Shown: positions 23,935 through 35,387 of the stretch, piece by piece
How positions within the stretch are numbered: position 1 is the stretch's first letter
Layout: each line of letters opens with the position of its first letter
Origin: Trema orientale
Lineage: Eukaryota > Streptophyta > Magnoliopsida > Rosales > Cannabaceae
Direction of reading: 5' to 3'
Length of the DNA: 64,000 bases
Assembly: GCA_002914845.1 (NCBI GenBank)
Contig: JXTC01000020.1
Coordinates: 1,616,019-1,680,018 of the forward strand
Made by a program: the position numbers and the translations under genes
The notes under the pieces: model-generated
What the model was told of the DNA's origin: nothing
What the model saw: only the letters and a program-made list of their open reading frames with translations
The model's database searches: none

Positions 23935-24598
23935 AAGTGTTTTTGTGAGTATATTAAGCTTTCTATACTTGTAATCTGATTTTCTCAACTTGCAATGGAT
24001 ATATCATGGATTCTATTATTTATTCCATTAATTTAGTTGCTGTTTGCAGCCATAAATAAGTGCACAAATTATTTTAAACTTGTCTAAATTGAAAAAAATT
24101 TGAAATGTGCTTCTATATTATCCTAGATGTTTCTTTTAATGTGTATACATGGGAATTGGCTTGTAAAATATTATTACAGGTTTAAAACCATGATTTTAAT
24201 CATGTGGGAATGTCTTAAAAATAGGGGAGGTGCTGTCCAAATATTTTTAAAATAAAATGCTACCATTTAGAGGTAAATGGACTAGTTTTACAAAATTATG
24301 TGCCATTTTGGATCATTTTTGTACTAATGAACTAGCATTTATATTTTACTACTTTTGAACAGTTTTTTAATGCTAGTTATTGGCTGTTAAGTACCTTAAG
24401 TGATTTATACACTCCTGAGTCATTTTAAGATTAAGTTTCCTAAACTAGTGAAAGTTCTGATTTCGGTCTTGTTCAAGTATCTTAATGCATTCTTTTGACA
24501 AAATATGCATCTAGAATAATAGTAATTTATGATAGGTGATTAGCACACCAATCTCTAGAGAATATTGACCCTTGCCACAATCTATTTCTGTTCAGGAC

Positions 24599-26070
24599 TG
24601 ATAACTCTATGAAAATAGAGTTATCTTGTGTGATTTTAGTCTTAGGATGGTTGTCTCAAAGGAATAAATTTTCTAGTTTAGGTACCTTTCTTTACTTTAT
24701 TTTAGTCTTTATTGCTTCTGGTGTTTAAGATCTAATTTAGTCAAAATCTATTTTATTTCTTTTAATTTTTAGTAGAATTGTGAATTCTGGACTTGAGTTT
24801 TGCAGAATTTAAATGGCAGTATCTTGGAAGAAAAGCTGAACTTAAGTCAAAGCTAGAATCAACTTTGCTGCAGTAGCACGCCGGAGCAATACTAAACAGC
24901 AGATTCCTTTTTCTAGCTGGCATCTTTTATGCACAGCTGGTGCTGACAGTTAATATTAAATACCAGCTAAGAGAAAATAAAGCAAAAGTGGTCCTCACTC
25001 CTTTATTTGGTTGACACGTGTGTTAGGGTACCTCACCTACCCTAATATAAAAGGAAAAGTATACTGTAAGAAAGGAGAGGGGGTGTGGCGGCTAAGCTAA
25101 AAGAGATATACGGAAAAGGAAAGAAAGAGAGAGAGAGAATAGTACAGAGAATAGAGGATGAAGAAAGGGGAGTACTAGCAGCAGGAAGCTCAAAATCAAT
25201 ATCATCTAGCTAGAACTTTCTTTAATTCTTTTAATCTTCTTTGTATTTAATTCTTTTTTCTTTTCTTGAATTTTCTGAAATCGATGGAGTATTTTAAGCT
25301 GCTGATGTTTAAATTTCAGACCATAAGCTAAGTTTCTTTAGCTGGGATATTGATGAATCTAAGGTTATAATGACGGATTAAATGTTGTTTTAAATGTTTA
25401 TGATAGTTTCCTCTTGTTCATTCAAGTGAGCTTGATTGTTAATTTTTATATTGCTTGGCCACCAATATTTAAGATAAATAAAATAGGATTAATTCTAGAA
25501 AAGTTAGTCTTAGTTAGATCTAGCTTGAATGATGCATATTTCAAGTATCTATTTAGTAGATCTTTGAATTAGTAACAATATAGGAATATATTGTTACCAT
25601 GTATAACATATTGAAAATTGATGCTATAATTGGTATTTTGAGAACTGGGTCAGCATAGGAATACGTTAAATCTGGTTTGAAGAACTTAAACATAATAAAT
25701 TCGGAAGATTATTATGTACAGATTGAATTTTCAATTACTGGAGTAATTTTACCGTAAGCATTGCTGCAGCATTTGTACCTAGATTTGCAACCAAGGAGGA
25801 TTCAATAATCTCAGCTTAATATCTCCATTGATTTACAATCTCTTGTTTAGATCGTATTGTTTTATGCTTGAAATTTATATTTCTATTTGCATTTATTAGT
25901 TTCTATTATTTTGCTACAAAGTTTATTTCTAAATTCTTAAATTAGCTTGTTTAACATTTAGCTTTTCTAATTAATTTTGGTGATCAATTCCTGTGGAGAC
26001 GATACTCAACTCACTACTATATGATTTGTTCGGTACGTGCACTTGCATAGCAATTATAAAATCTGCAACA
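24599..26070 (+). mobile_element. Nested 1472-bp solo LTR with AGGAC target duplication
   Basis: Starts TGATAACTCTATGAAAATAG and ends AAATCTGCAACA, flanked by exact AGGAC at 24594-24598 and 26071-26075. The first bases form a perfect hairpin (24600-24625: 11-bp stem, 4-base loop). A TATA-like AATATAAAAGG lies at 25044-25054. Near the 3' end TCCTGTGGAGACGATACTCA is a motif seen close to the LTR end/primer-binding junction of several plant gypsy elements. No internal coding region or second LTR is present, so recombination between LTRs probably removed the rest. Confidence 0.88.
25044..25054 (+). promoter_or_regulatory. TATA box of the nested solo LTR
   Basis: AATATAAAAGG lies in the middle of the LTR, downstream of CACGTGT and just upstream of a purine-rich stretch, the usual layout of an LTR U3/R boundary. 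This is a position- and sequence-based call; whether it drives transcription today is unknown. Confidence 0.5.
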
Positions 26071-27021
26071 AGGACAAAAAATAAGTAAAGAACTTACAAC
26101 TGCGTCACAAGAATTACATGGAAGATGTCATTATGTGAAATTTACTTATTCTTGAAAGTTACGAAATGGCATGTGCATGACACGTCTTGCATGCAAATTG
26201 AGAATTTTATTACAGAGTATTTAAAAATGAGTACCATTGTACTAATTTTATAAGATAAGTTTTATTAGTAATTGCTAGTCTGTCGGAGCTGGGTAGGTAA
26301 GTCTGTTGATGCAGACTCTCCCGTTGAAGCGGGACTTGCAGATCTTATGATGTGTCTCGTTGAAGCAGGACAATATTAACGCGGTGTGGGATGCCCCTTT
26401 GACGAGGGAAAGAGTTTTAAAAAACCTCACATGACGGTCATACCTTATTTTTATTCTTGGCCAGAGTTTCTGCCCAATATTATCACGACCTATGGACTTA
26501 CGGGACTGGCAATGTACTAAGAGGCACAACTATGAGTATTTTTTTTTAAGAAAATACATGGACTCAAATGTTTAAGAAAGAAAAGTGTACAATGGGAACT
26601 TGATGAGATTTTAAAGCATACATGTGCATGCATAGTTTTTTACTTACTGAGTTTTAGCTCATTTTAGTCTTGTGATACAGATGAGATGGCATACTTTAGT
26701 GTTGAGTAGCTGGTTGCCTGGTCTGCCTTTTGTCGCCATGATCATACAGATATGGACGAGCTTGACCTGTGGGCGACATTTTTGTTTTGAGATATTTTGG
26801 TGTAATGTAAATACTATTGCCGATAGCAAAATAGACTGGTGAAAACCTCTTTATTTGTGCATTTTGTAAAGACACTTTTAACAAGAAATGCCATGTAGTT
26901 GCTTTGTTTAAAGGTTTTAAAAAGTTCAAATTTGCCCACTTTTTTTTTTTTTAAAAACTAAAGATATTGTTTAAGAAAGAATAATACTTCATAGTTTAAC
27001 TATATATGAGGGGGTGTTACA

Positions 27022-27602
27022 TAAAGTTCATAATAATTATAATTAAAGCAACCTACAATTGTACCTTAAACCATTTCCATCTTTTATCAGTTGAGTTCTC
27101 CGGTATTGGCTCAAGTCTTTTCAATAACTCTCCATGTAGTCGAATAATCGAGTGCAATACATTAAGAAAGTACTTACTAACAGTCTCTCCATATCTCATA
27201 AATCGAAATTTGATGACTCTATTTTTTACGTAATGAGCAAGTATGTGTAAAAACATAGCTATTTGTTCATCTACTTGCAAATACGTTAATGATTTTAGCT
27301 CACCCATAGTTTCAAGCATCGTGAACAAATTGGTGAAAGCTTATCTATTCATCCTAAGTTGATTTAAGCATGTAACATCACTCTCATAAACTATTTGATG
27401 CACAATTTGTCTGTTGACAAATATATCAAGCACATATCGTTGTCATCTCAAAGAGTTGGATTCAATACCCTCCATTATTTTTTTTTCCCCATAATTTAAA
27501 AAACTATTATACTACATGCATGACATTCAACCAATTCAAAAAAAGAGTCATGATCTTCTTCTTTCTCATAATTTGTCTTTCGACTAAACTTAAACGAGTC
27601 AT
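27022..27602 (-). pseudogene. 5' part of Harbinger transposase, copy 1
   Basis: Minus-strand frame beginning MTRLSLVERQIMRKKKI at 27602, with breaks, then SLTYLQVDEQIAMFLHILAH, VIKFRFMRYGETVSKYFLNV and ENSTDKRWKWFK before a splice donor. The helix-turn-helix-like N-terminal part of DDE_Tnp_4 transposases has this appearance, and copy 2 at 59730-60312 has the same residues. The downstream catalytic exons are separated from it by the LTR insertion. Frame breaks near 27350-27540 make it non-functional. Confidence 0.75.
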
Positions 27603-29010
27603 TATCCTACAATCACAATAATGAAACAATATGCAACTCTATTAATATTTCATTCACATACCACCAAAGAAAACACTTTTTTAAAGTTTATTTTTTTCAT
27701 TAAAAAAAAAAGAAATAACACTTCATTTGGATAAATGATTGGTAATAAATAGCTGTGCCCTATATATTAGAACTAGATATAATTCTACTAATTATAAGTA
27801 CAGTATTTGTATACCAGTTAAAGCAAACTAATTTCACAAGGATGCATGCATATTGAAATCTTTTTTTTTTTTCAAGAAATAATTATACATGGTTTTTTCT
27901 TTTATAAGAAACGAAAATTATATTAACAATTCATAAGCTCTAATTATACATGGTTAATAATTCATATCACTAAAATTGTCCTATAGCGATCTGGATGTAA
28001 GTTCTAATTATATATCATTGTTTCTATAAATATTGATGATTACTATATATCTCACAACTAATAATTTTTGGACACTCCTAGAATTGAACCAAAATATTTA
28101 TTCACTATTCTACAATAATGTCTTCTCGTAAATTATAAGTGGGATTTTTCTTGTTTATTCATTTAATTTAATTCTTTTAATAAGGCAAGAAAGGATGTGG
28201 GAGAGGTTTAGTGGAGCTTTCACTTTCTCTTTGCTGTCTTTGCCTAAGGAATAAGGATAGTATACTCTAATGGGCCACATATATGGTGACCCATATATTA
28301 ACATTATATACACTATAAGTCTTGGTATTGTCTATGCTTTCTCGGAAAGTTACTTTCGAAAACCATAAACATAAACAGAAAATGATCAATAATGGCTGAC
28401 TAATATATACTGAAACCCAATAAACTAATCCAACACCATTGTAAAATAATTGTGAAATATGGGAAAACATCCTAAAAGCAGTCCAAAAGAATTTTTCTCA
28501 CCAAATTCAACAAAGAGAATAAAAATCACTAAAATCTAACTCATATAGTTATCAAACATACTCATAAAAGAAAAAAATAATCACGGTCAAATTCACCATT
28601 TTGTCCAATCTAATCGTACAAGAGAGAGAGAGAGAAGAGTGTTATACAAAAATGGTAGAGAGTGATATGGTCAATGACTTACCTTCCTCAACACCAATAA
28701 AGGACTGCCCAACGAAGAACGCAGGCGGCAGAGTACAGGAGGGTCAACAACAGAGACAATGAGGTTTTCAGTTGGGGGCTCAAGGGCTATGTAAAGTCGT
28801 GAGAATAGGGTTAATTATGGGAGAATAAAAGGTCCATTGGAATAGAATCGGTATTCCACCCAACCTTCAGTGGAATACAAATCTATTAAATTGCTTTCCA
28901 TAGGAAAAACCTTTCTTACGTGAGCTTCCTAACCAAATAAAAGAATAGGGCTTTTTTGGAATTGTAGGCTTTCTATTCCATTCCATTATTCCCAAACAAA
29001 CAAGCCCTTA

Positions 29011-29478
29011 GATCTCTCATTATTTTTATCTTATTTTCTTGATCTTTTACATATTGTTTTTACTATTTTCCAAAACCGAACGTAGCCCAAAATTGAAAGA
29101 AACTACAAAATAATTAACCTAGACGAGACCCACAAAGCTTATTAGCAACAGTATTACTAAAATTTTGACAACAACTTTTTCTTTGATAAGAAATTTGGTA
29201 ACAATTGATTATTCACGCGTTATTGTAAAATGAGAGAAAATTATTCAAAATAGTGTTTAATTAGCAGTTTTGTAGATTTTTTTTAAAAAAAAAAAAAAAA
29301 GGAAACGCCATACTTACGTGCCACGACACACGAACTGAGACCGCACCCTTTAAGCTCCCAACTCCCCAAGTCTCATCCACATCAGGAAACGACAACATAG
29401 ATTCCCAGCTAAACAAAGAGCTATTGTATGGGTTAAGCTGCATTGTCGTTTCGCCAACAAAATAAATTTTGGCTGAAA
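29011..29478. other. Promoter and leader of the NTF2-like gene
   Basis: About 470 bp between the Harbinger element and the start codon. It contains an A-tract near 29285-29300 and, from about 29310, GC-richer sequence likely to be proximal promoter and leader. No separate feature is recognisable. Confidence 0.5.
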
Positions 29479-30619
29479 ATGGCGATGAGCTCAGCTATAA
29501 CCCACCACCTCCCTCCTCCTCCTTCCTTCAACCTCAACAAATCTCCTTCCTCCTGGTCCTGCTCTCTCCTCCATAACTCCGAGGCCGGGCCCACTACTAG
29601 TACTACAAGAAGAGGAGGAGCACTCTCCACGTGGAGACCACGGGCCCCACTTTTCAAGCTCTCGTCATCAGGAAATCAGACGGCCGCGGTTGAGTCGCCG
29701 GCAACCGGACCCGTCGTCGTCGTGGCATCAACGGCCGAGGTCGTCAGGAAATTCTACGGCGGAATCAACGGCCGTGATTTGTCCTCCGTGGCGGACCTCA
29801 TTTCCGATGATTGCGTTTATGAGGACCTCATCTTTCCTCGCCCCTTTGTCGGTCGAAAGGTTGCTACTTTATCCCCACAAAAGATCATTCCTTTTGGCTT
29901 AATTATGCTTAATTAATTAGAATTATATCTTAATTAACGTTTCAATTAATAATTTTCAGGAAATACTTGACTTCTTCGAAAATTTCATGGATTTTGTTGA
30001 GAAGGACCTCCAGTTTGTTATTGATAAGTTATCTACTGAGGATTCTTCGGCTGTTGGGGTCACATGGCATTTAGGTATACTTAATAGTAGATCATATATA
30101 TATATATATATATAGATACGTAGATATTGTAGTTGTGACTGATATGGGGAATGATTACTGGCAGAATGGAAGGGAAAGACTTTTCCATTTAGCAGAGGAT
30201 GCAGCTATTATGAATTGGAGGTCATCAATGGCAAGAGACAAATAATGTTAGTCCTTATACTCTTTGTGTGGTCTTTTGTTTTGTAGGTCTATTTTTAGAT
30301 CGCTTAAGATACAATATTAATTTTTTTTAGAGGACAGTGTTATCTAAATTGTTATCTACTCTTAAGCAATCTATTAATAATGGCACTTGTGGTGTATGAA
30401 AAACAGCTATGGGAGAGACAGCGTTGAACCTGCAATTAAGCCTGGGAAGGCTGCTTTAGTAAGTACATTACTTTTTCTTCTACTCTTCTTTAGTTTATAC
30501 GACACATTATAATTACTAATTACTCATTACGTACTTGAATTATCTCGATTTTACAGGTGATCATCAGAGGAGTCACTTGGCTACTGCAACAATTTCCTCA
30601 GCTGGCTGACCGTTTATGA
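29479..30619 (+). CDS. Plastid NTF2/SnoaL-like fold protein (At1g71480-like)
   Basis: Five coding exons: 29479-29859, 29960-30074, 30165-30246, 30407-30458, 30557-30619, giving 230 aa. The start is the first true ATG (MAMSSAITHH); a TTG upstream is not used. Residues 1 to about 75 are Pro/Ser/Thr/Arg-rich and look like a chloroplast transit peptide. The rest is an NTF2-like/SnoaL-like domain: STAEVVRKFYGGINGRDLSS, then ISDDCVYEDLIFPRPFVGRK, VGVTWHLEWKGKTFPFSRGC, and the terminal VIIRGVTWLLQQFPQLADRL. NTF2-fold proteins form a cone-shaped pocket that can bind or isomerise small ligands, but the substrate is unknown. The nearest match I recall is Arabidopsis At1g71480. The next protein gene rightward is the PPR gene resembling At1g71490, so Arabidopsis gene adjacency is kept. 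Confidence 0.92.
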
Positions 30620-30758
30620 ACTCTTCTTTTTTTGGGGCTGGGATTAAGTCACATGTGGTTAAAATTGAACTTGTATTTGTATATAACTTGCTCTTCTATG
30701 TGAAAGGCAAAAGAGCAAAACAAAAACTTCGTTTTGTTTACTGGCCAAAAAGTAAAAA

Positions 30759-30830
30759 GGGGCATTCCGAGAATCGAACTCGGGACCTCTCGCACCCAAA
30801 GCGAGAATCATACCACTAGACCAAATGCCC
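30759..30830 (-). tRNA. tRNA-Pro (anticodon TGG)
   Basis: A 72-nt minus-strand gene. The acceptor stem GGGCATT pairs with AATGCCC, followed by discriminator C. The D arm contains GGTCTAGTGGTATGATT. The anticodon stem CTCGC/GCGAG encloses loop TTTGGGT with anticodon TGG at 30796-30798, and the T arm is GTTCGATTC. No intron and no encoded CCA, as expected for a plant nuclear tRNA. It lies 140 bp downstream of the NTF2-like stop codon. Confidence 0.95.
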
Positions 30831-32066
30831 ACCTGCTTGTTCATTTCAAGACATTATATAATAGCATAATGTTGATGGGTTAATGTGGGAAACTTCTTGA
30901 GTAGACAGGCCATAAATAGTTTTGTTATTGAGTAAAAAATTCTAAAATTATAGTGGTTTGGAAGAACTTTCTCGTTTTCGAAAGGAAAATAACAACTTAG
31001 TTTGGTCTCCGTCTCACTTACGTTTGTTGATATACATTCCAATTCAAAAGGTGAAATTGGAATTTCAAGTACGAACCTTGCAGACTCACATACAATTTTG
31101 AGTGAGAACTATCTTTAATCACACAATCTTGTTAAACAGAAAATATGAGCTATCACATAAGGGTCTTCTAACAGTAAGGTAAGCCTAACCTTACGTGGTT
31201 GTCACATAGAATCCTTAGGCAAAGCAGGGTAACTTTAGTAACGTCCAACCTTGCTGATTCAAAAAATATTTGCCCAAATCCTGCACGAAATTAAGACTTG
31301 CTTGGCTTTATACTTGGGCACCACGAAAATGACGTTATAAAAAGGGTTGAGGGCAACAACAAGGTCAAGTGGTTTTTTGGTCACTTTTAGAGTAAACCAA
31401 GATAATTAAGCAAAGTTCAAATCAACAGTAATCATAAATCCAAAATCAAATCACCCTCACCTACTTAAATATGACGTCGCCATGTGAGGCTTGGAGTTTC
31501 CTACCAGTCCATGCTATGTATTTTCTCACTGAGCATTGATAAAGTTAAATGATAACAGGGAGAGAAAATTCAAGCTTGAGGCTATAGTCTAACTTGATAT
31601 AAATGAACTTGATATAAATGACGTTACAAGATCAATATTGCACCCTTCATGAATTAAATGTTCCCCTTGAACCCATAACCACTTTGAAGAGGATTTGGAT
31701 TATCGTTTTGTTTTCATAAAAAAAGAAAAAAAAATACCAAAAAAACACTAAAGACACAATTCTTCATAAGAAAATGATAACAAAGTGACGGATAATAATC
31801 AATGTTTGAAGCTAAGAAACAATGAAATAACAAACATAAAGCAAAAATCTTTATAAAATAACAAACACAAGCCCCTTTTAATGAATATTTTATGTTCTTA
31901 ACTCCAAAACTTTATAACCATGAATCTTTAAATGCTTCTCTGAAAAATAGTACAAATCACTAATACACTACAAAGAATGTTTTTACTTTTTGAATTATAA
32001 ATCCCCTGATATATGTTGGTGATGCTTTTTATATTCGAGTACCAGTACAGATTATTTTGTCTATTC
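30831..32066. other. Intergenic spacer between tRNA-Pro and the PPR gene
   Basis: AT-rich DNA of 1.2 kb with no supported gene or clear repeat. The right end is the 3' untranslated region of the leftward PPR gene. A short block at 31150-31290 is GC-richer but shows no motif I can name. Confidence 0.55.
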
Positions 32067-34235
32067 CTACCCCTCAAAAACATCTTCACTTGGGCCAAAA
32101 TCCTCAGTAGTTGTATAGCCATCATCTTTCATTAGCTCGCTCAATCCATCCAATAAACGGTAAACGTCAGGCGCATGGGGATTTGATGTGTCCCCAACCA
32201 GAAAGGAAGAGAATCCGTTGCCCACATCAACCCAAGCACAGCCAGGTGATTTCCTCACTCCCAAGTCCCTCATAAAGGTCCTCACCCTGGCTAGCTTGTT
32301 CCAACTCCCAGTATCAGCATACATATTAGCAATTAACACATAGTAACCTGAATTTTCAGGCCTCGTTTCCAAAAGTTTCTCGGCTGCCCATTCCCCCATT
32401 TCTGGATTTCCGTGGATTCGACAGGCTCCAATCAGAGTGGCCCACATGGCAGTAGTTGGCTTGTAAGGCATCCTTGTGATAGTCTCCTTTGCTTTCTCTA
32501 TTAGACCAGCCCTCCCAAAAAGATCAACCATGCAAGCATAGTGCTCCAAACGGGGAGTTATATGATACACGCTTGACATCTTCTCAAACAGGATTTTGCC
32601 ATGCCTCACAAGACCCGAATGGCTACAGGCTGATAGAACAGCGACCATGGTTACATGGTCTGGTTTGATCCCGAGCCTGTTCATCTCTTCAAATAACTCA
32701 AGAGCAGCCTGGCCTTCTCCCTGCATCCCATATCCGGCAATCATGGAAGTATAAGTTACTTCATCTCTCTTGGTCAATGAATCAAATACTCTTTTAGCTT
32801 CAAAAATCTTGCCCGACCTTGCATACATGTCCACAATTGCATTCCACAACAGTAGATACTTCTTAAAGTCCTCCCGCTTAGTAATGTAGCAATGGAACTC
32901 TTTCCCATGTTGAAGATTTGCTACTCGAGCACATAGAGGAAGAATGCTGGCAATTGTGACGTAATTTGGTTCAACTCCAGAAAGCAGCATTTCTCTAAAT
33001 AAGAAAGAGGCTTCCTCCGCTCGATCCATATGCGTATAACCAGAGAGCATAGAGTTCCAAGTAATTATATTCTTCTCTTCTATCAATTGAAACATAGTAT
33101 AGGCATGCCTAAGGTCTTCGCACCTGGAATACATTGTGATTAACGCATTTTTAAACTTCTCAAACCCATAAATACCACTACGAATTGCAAAACCATGAAT
33201 TTCCTTCCCCAACTTAATAACTCCAATGTGGGAACAAGCACTCAAACCAATAATCAACCCGACTGAATCCAACTGAATGCCACAAGCTCTCATTTGAGAA
33301 AGTAACTCAAGTGCCCCCATGAAATTGCCCGTACGCAAGCACCCTCCCGCAATCGTGTTCCAAGTTATTAAATTTACTTCATTACTCTCCACCCGCATGC
33401 TTTCAAACAACTCAAATGCTTCCTTCCACATGCCCCTGGAGGCATAGCCAGAGATCATTGCGTTCCAAGAAACTGCATCCCTTTCAGGCATTTTGTCGAA
33501 CAAGTGACGAGCAACATCCATAAGCCCAAACCTCCCATACATCGCAACCAATGCATTATGCACAAATAAGCTCCACTGCAGAGGGCTATGCTCAATGGAC
33601 TTGTGCACCTCTCTCCCAAAAGCTAAATCCAACTTTTCACCACAGGCCCTGAGCACAGCCGGGTAAGTGAAGTTATCTGGTCTAATTCCTCTATTGACCA
33701 TTTGTTTGTAGGCAGAAAGAGCCTCACCAAAAAGCCCATTTTTAACGTACGAAAATATTAGCAGATTCCACGGCAAAGGATGCAATATATTCGAATTCTC
33801 AGTGAAAACATGAGCATCAGCAAGAAGATTAAAGGCCGAGTAAAGAGTGACCAGCTTTGGGACCAAAACAGGGTATTGTTCGAAACCCAACACGATAATG
33901 TGGGCATGAAGCTGTTTACCCTCTGAGAGTGATCTAAGGTTGGTGCAAGATGGAAGAAGAGAAGAAATGGGTTGCAAGATAATGTCATAGGAACCAGTAG
34001 AAGAGGCATGGATTTGGATTTGAGAGAAAATTTTGAATGCTTTGGATAAATTGCCCTGGCTTGTGAAGTTCTTAATGGATGTAAGAAGAGAATCTACCAT
34101 AGAAACATCACAGCTTGTCGTCGTTTCTGATACAAACTTATCACATTGCCTTTCTTTCCATTTTTTAGGTATATATCTTTGGATTTGGGATATAGAGAGG
34201 CCCCGAAGTTTGAAACGAGATGAAGAAGATGGCAT
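32067..34235 (-). CDS. PLS-class PPR protein with E-type C terminus (At1g71490-like)
   Basis: One intronless minus-strand frame of 722 aa, start ATG at 34235. After a basic Ser/Arg-rich N terminus, PLS-type PPR triplets run to about residue 600. Typical repeats are [40 protein letters not shown] and [20 protein letters not shown]. An E-type region follows: [20 protein letters not shown], then [20 protein letters not shown] and [15 protein letters not shown]. There is no DYW deaminase domain; the protein ends in an acidic tail ([12 protein letters not shown]). Family knowledge: such proteins usually act in organellar C-to-U RNA editing, with a DYW domain supplied in trans. Its RNA target cannot be read from here. 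Overall similarity and the position beside the NTF2-like gene point to the At1g71490 orthologue. No frame break. Confidence 0.92.
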   Translation of the reverse strand: MPSSSSRFKLRGLSISQIQRYIPKKWKERQCDKFVSETTTSCDVSMVDSLLTSIKNFTSQGNLSKAFKIFSQIQIHASSTGSYDIILQPISSLLPSCTNLRSLSEGKQLHAHIIVLGFEQYPVLVPKLVTLYSAFNLLADAHVFTENSNILHPLPWNLLIFSYVKNGLFGEALSAYKQMVNRGIRPDNFTYPAVLRACGEKLDLAFGREVHKSIEHSPLQWSLFVHNALVAMYGRFGLMDVARHLFDKMPERDAVSWNAMISGYASRGMWKEAFELFESMRVESNEVNLITWNTIAGGCLRTGNFMGALELLSQMRACGIQLDSVGLIIGLSACSHIGVIKLGKEIHGFAIRSGIYGFEKFKNALITMYSRCEDLRHAYTMFQLIEEKNIITWNSMLSGYTHMDRAEEASFLFREMLLSGVEPNYVTIASILPLCARVANLQHGKEFHCYITKREDFKKYLLLWNAIVDMYARSGKIFEAKRVFDSLTKRDEVTYTSMIAGYGMQGEGQAALELFEEMNRLGIKPDHVTMVAVLSACSHSGLVRHGKILFEKMSSVYHITPRLEHYACMVDLFGRAGLIEKAKETITRMPYKPTTAMWATLIGACRIHGNPEMGEWAAEKLLETRPENSGYYVLIANMYADTGSWNKLARVRTFMRDLGVRKSPGCAWVDVGNGFSSFLVGDTSNPHAPDVYRLLDGLSELMKDDGYTTTEDFGPSEDVFEG

Positions 34236-35387
34236 ATACTATGAAACGACTGCATGGCTCTGCCCAAACCTGCAACATGTGACTAATCGTAACCCAATGT
34301 AGCTAACGGCTATATCCGATTAATGACTAAACCAACAATTTCACTGAAAAAAAATGACTATAAAATCAATCAAGAATTCAAAATTTTGTTTTCCTTTCAT
34401 CAATAAGAAATGCGCTTACCAGTGACCCTTTTCTTTCCCCACTTTCTCGGGAACCAAACAGAAACAAATTAAGCGAAAAAGGAGGGACTTCAGAGAAATG
34501 GAGCCTCAGCCACTATGAAGGGCTTTGCAAGTGAGGTGTTTAGGGGTTTTGCGTTGAGTTACACGAAGTTGAAAAATATATGAGTCCATCACGAGGTTTC
34601 AGTAAAAGAGAATCAACCTTCAGGGAAGAGCATATTAGGAACTGGGCATGGCTGATTCACTCTTTCTCGGGAACAAACAGAGCAAAATATCGAAGGGTTT
34701 CAGTAGAAGGGACTCCAGGGAAACGGAGCCTCAGCCGCTTAGAAGGGTTTTACAAGAGAGGGTTTTAGGGGTTTTGACTTTTGCGTCACTTCTTGGACAT
34801 GAGGTTTGGAAAATATCAGAGCTATGCCCGGAAGTCTCCGCAAATATCAGAGAGGACCTTCAGGGTGAAGAGTAGCCCACGGCCCACTTGGGCCTCAAGG
34901 TTTGGCCCATTACGGTCAGTGAGTGGAGGGACATGAAATTACCAATATACCACGCGGCTGGCAACAGCTAAGGAGAAATGGGTCCCGAACTTTTATGTCT
35001 TTACGAGCAGTACAGTTGGCTTGCCTCTGGACAAACCACATGTTCACCCGTGGCAGCAACAATCGGCGAAAGTGGGAGGGGTAGTTTGGTCATTATGAAA
35101 AAGGCGAAGGCGGAGTATTCAACGTCTTCCACCGCCCAAAAAAATTAAAACATAAAAGCAAAAAAAAAAAAAGTGAGTTACATTCCAGAGAACCGGAAAC
35201 AAAAAAGGTCGTTTACTTGTCCTCGAATTCGGTTAGGTAAGAAGGGAGGTCCGAGGGGCACCGACTGTCTCTTGGTGTCTCCGCCTCCCATCTCTCCTTT
35301 TTTGGCCTTTTATTTTCGGAATCTCACAGTACCCGTATACGACGTCGTTTTCTTCTTCTTCTTCGTCTTGAGATCGATCGGGTAAAG
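34236..35387. promoter_or_regulatory. Bidirectional spacer between the PPR and hydrolase genes
   Basis: The two genes diverge from this 1.15-kb spacer, so both promoters must be in it. It contains two copies of an about 115-bp unit at roughly 34442-34557 and 34662-34778, sharing CTTTCTCGGGAAC, GGAGCCTCAGCC and TTTAGGGGTTTTG. The right third is GC-richer with a TTCTTCTTCTTC leader just before the hydrolase ATG. No clear TATA box is seen for either gene. Confidence 0.6.

Larger units (their letters stand above)
22321..27021. mobile_element. Solo LTR, Tekay/Del-like Ty3-gypsy type, itself interrupted
   Basis: Starts TGTGGTGCTCAAGATTTTCA and ends GGGGTGTTACA (the TG...CA rule), with exact 5-bp duplications TAAAG at 22316-22320 and 27022-27026. 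No gag, pol or second LTR is present, so it is a solo LTR. After removing the nested solo LTR and SINE it is about 3.0 kb, in the length range of Tekay/Del LTRs. The terminal GGGGTGTTACA and the segment CTTACTGAGTTTTAGCTCAT (about 26640) are also reminiscent of that lineage; the lineage call is from memory. It sits in the first intron of the Harbinger transposase. Confidence 0.82.
20779..29007 (-). mobile_element. PIF/Harbinger element, copy 1, interrupted by nested LTR insertions
   Basis: Target duplications TTA at 20776-20778 and 29008-29010 bound the element. The ends are GGCCTGTTTGGTGATAGCG and, read inward from the right, GGGCTTGTTTGTTTGGGAAT. GGTAATGGTAATG and CATTCCATTATTCC motifs follow inside. 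It carries minus-strand remains of a Harbinger DDE transposase and of the companion Myb/SANT-like protein, both broken. After removing the 4.7-kb LTR insertion about 3.5 kb remain. Compared with copy 2 (57013-61436), the segment between the transposase catalytic region and the end of the Myb-like protein is missing. Confidence 0.85.

Noticed and set aside
34033-34302. Plus-strand frame overlapping the PPR gene start
   Set aside because: It is antisense to a well-supported CDS and has no recognisable content.
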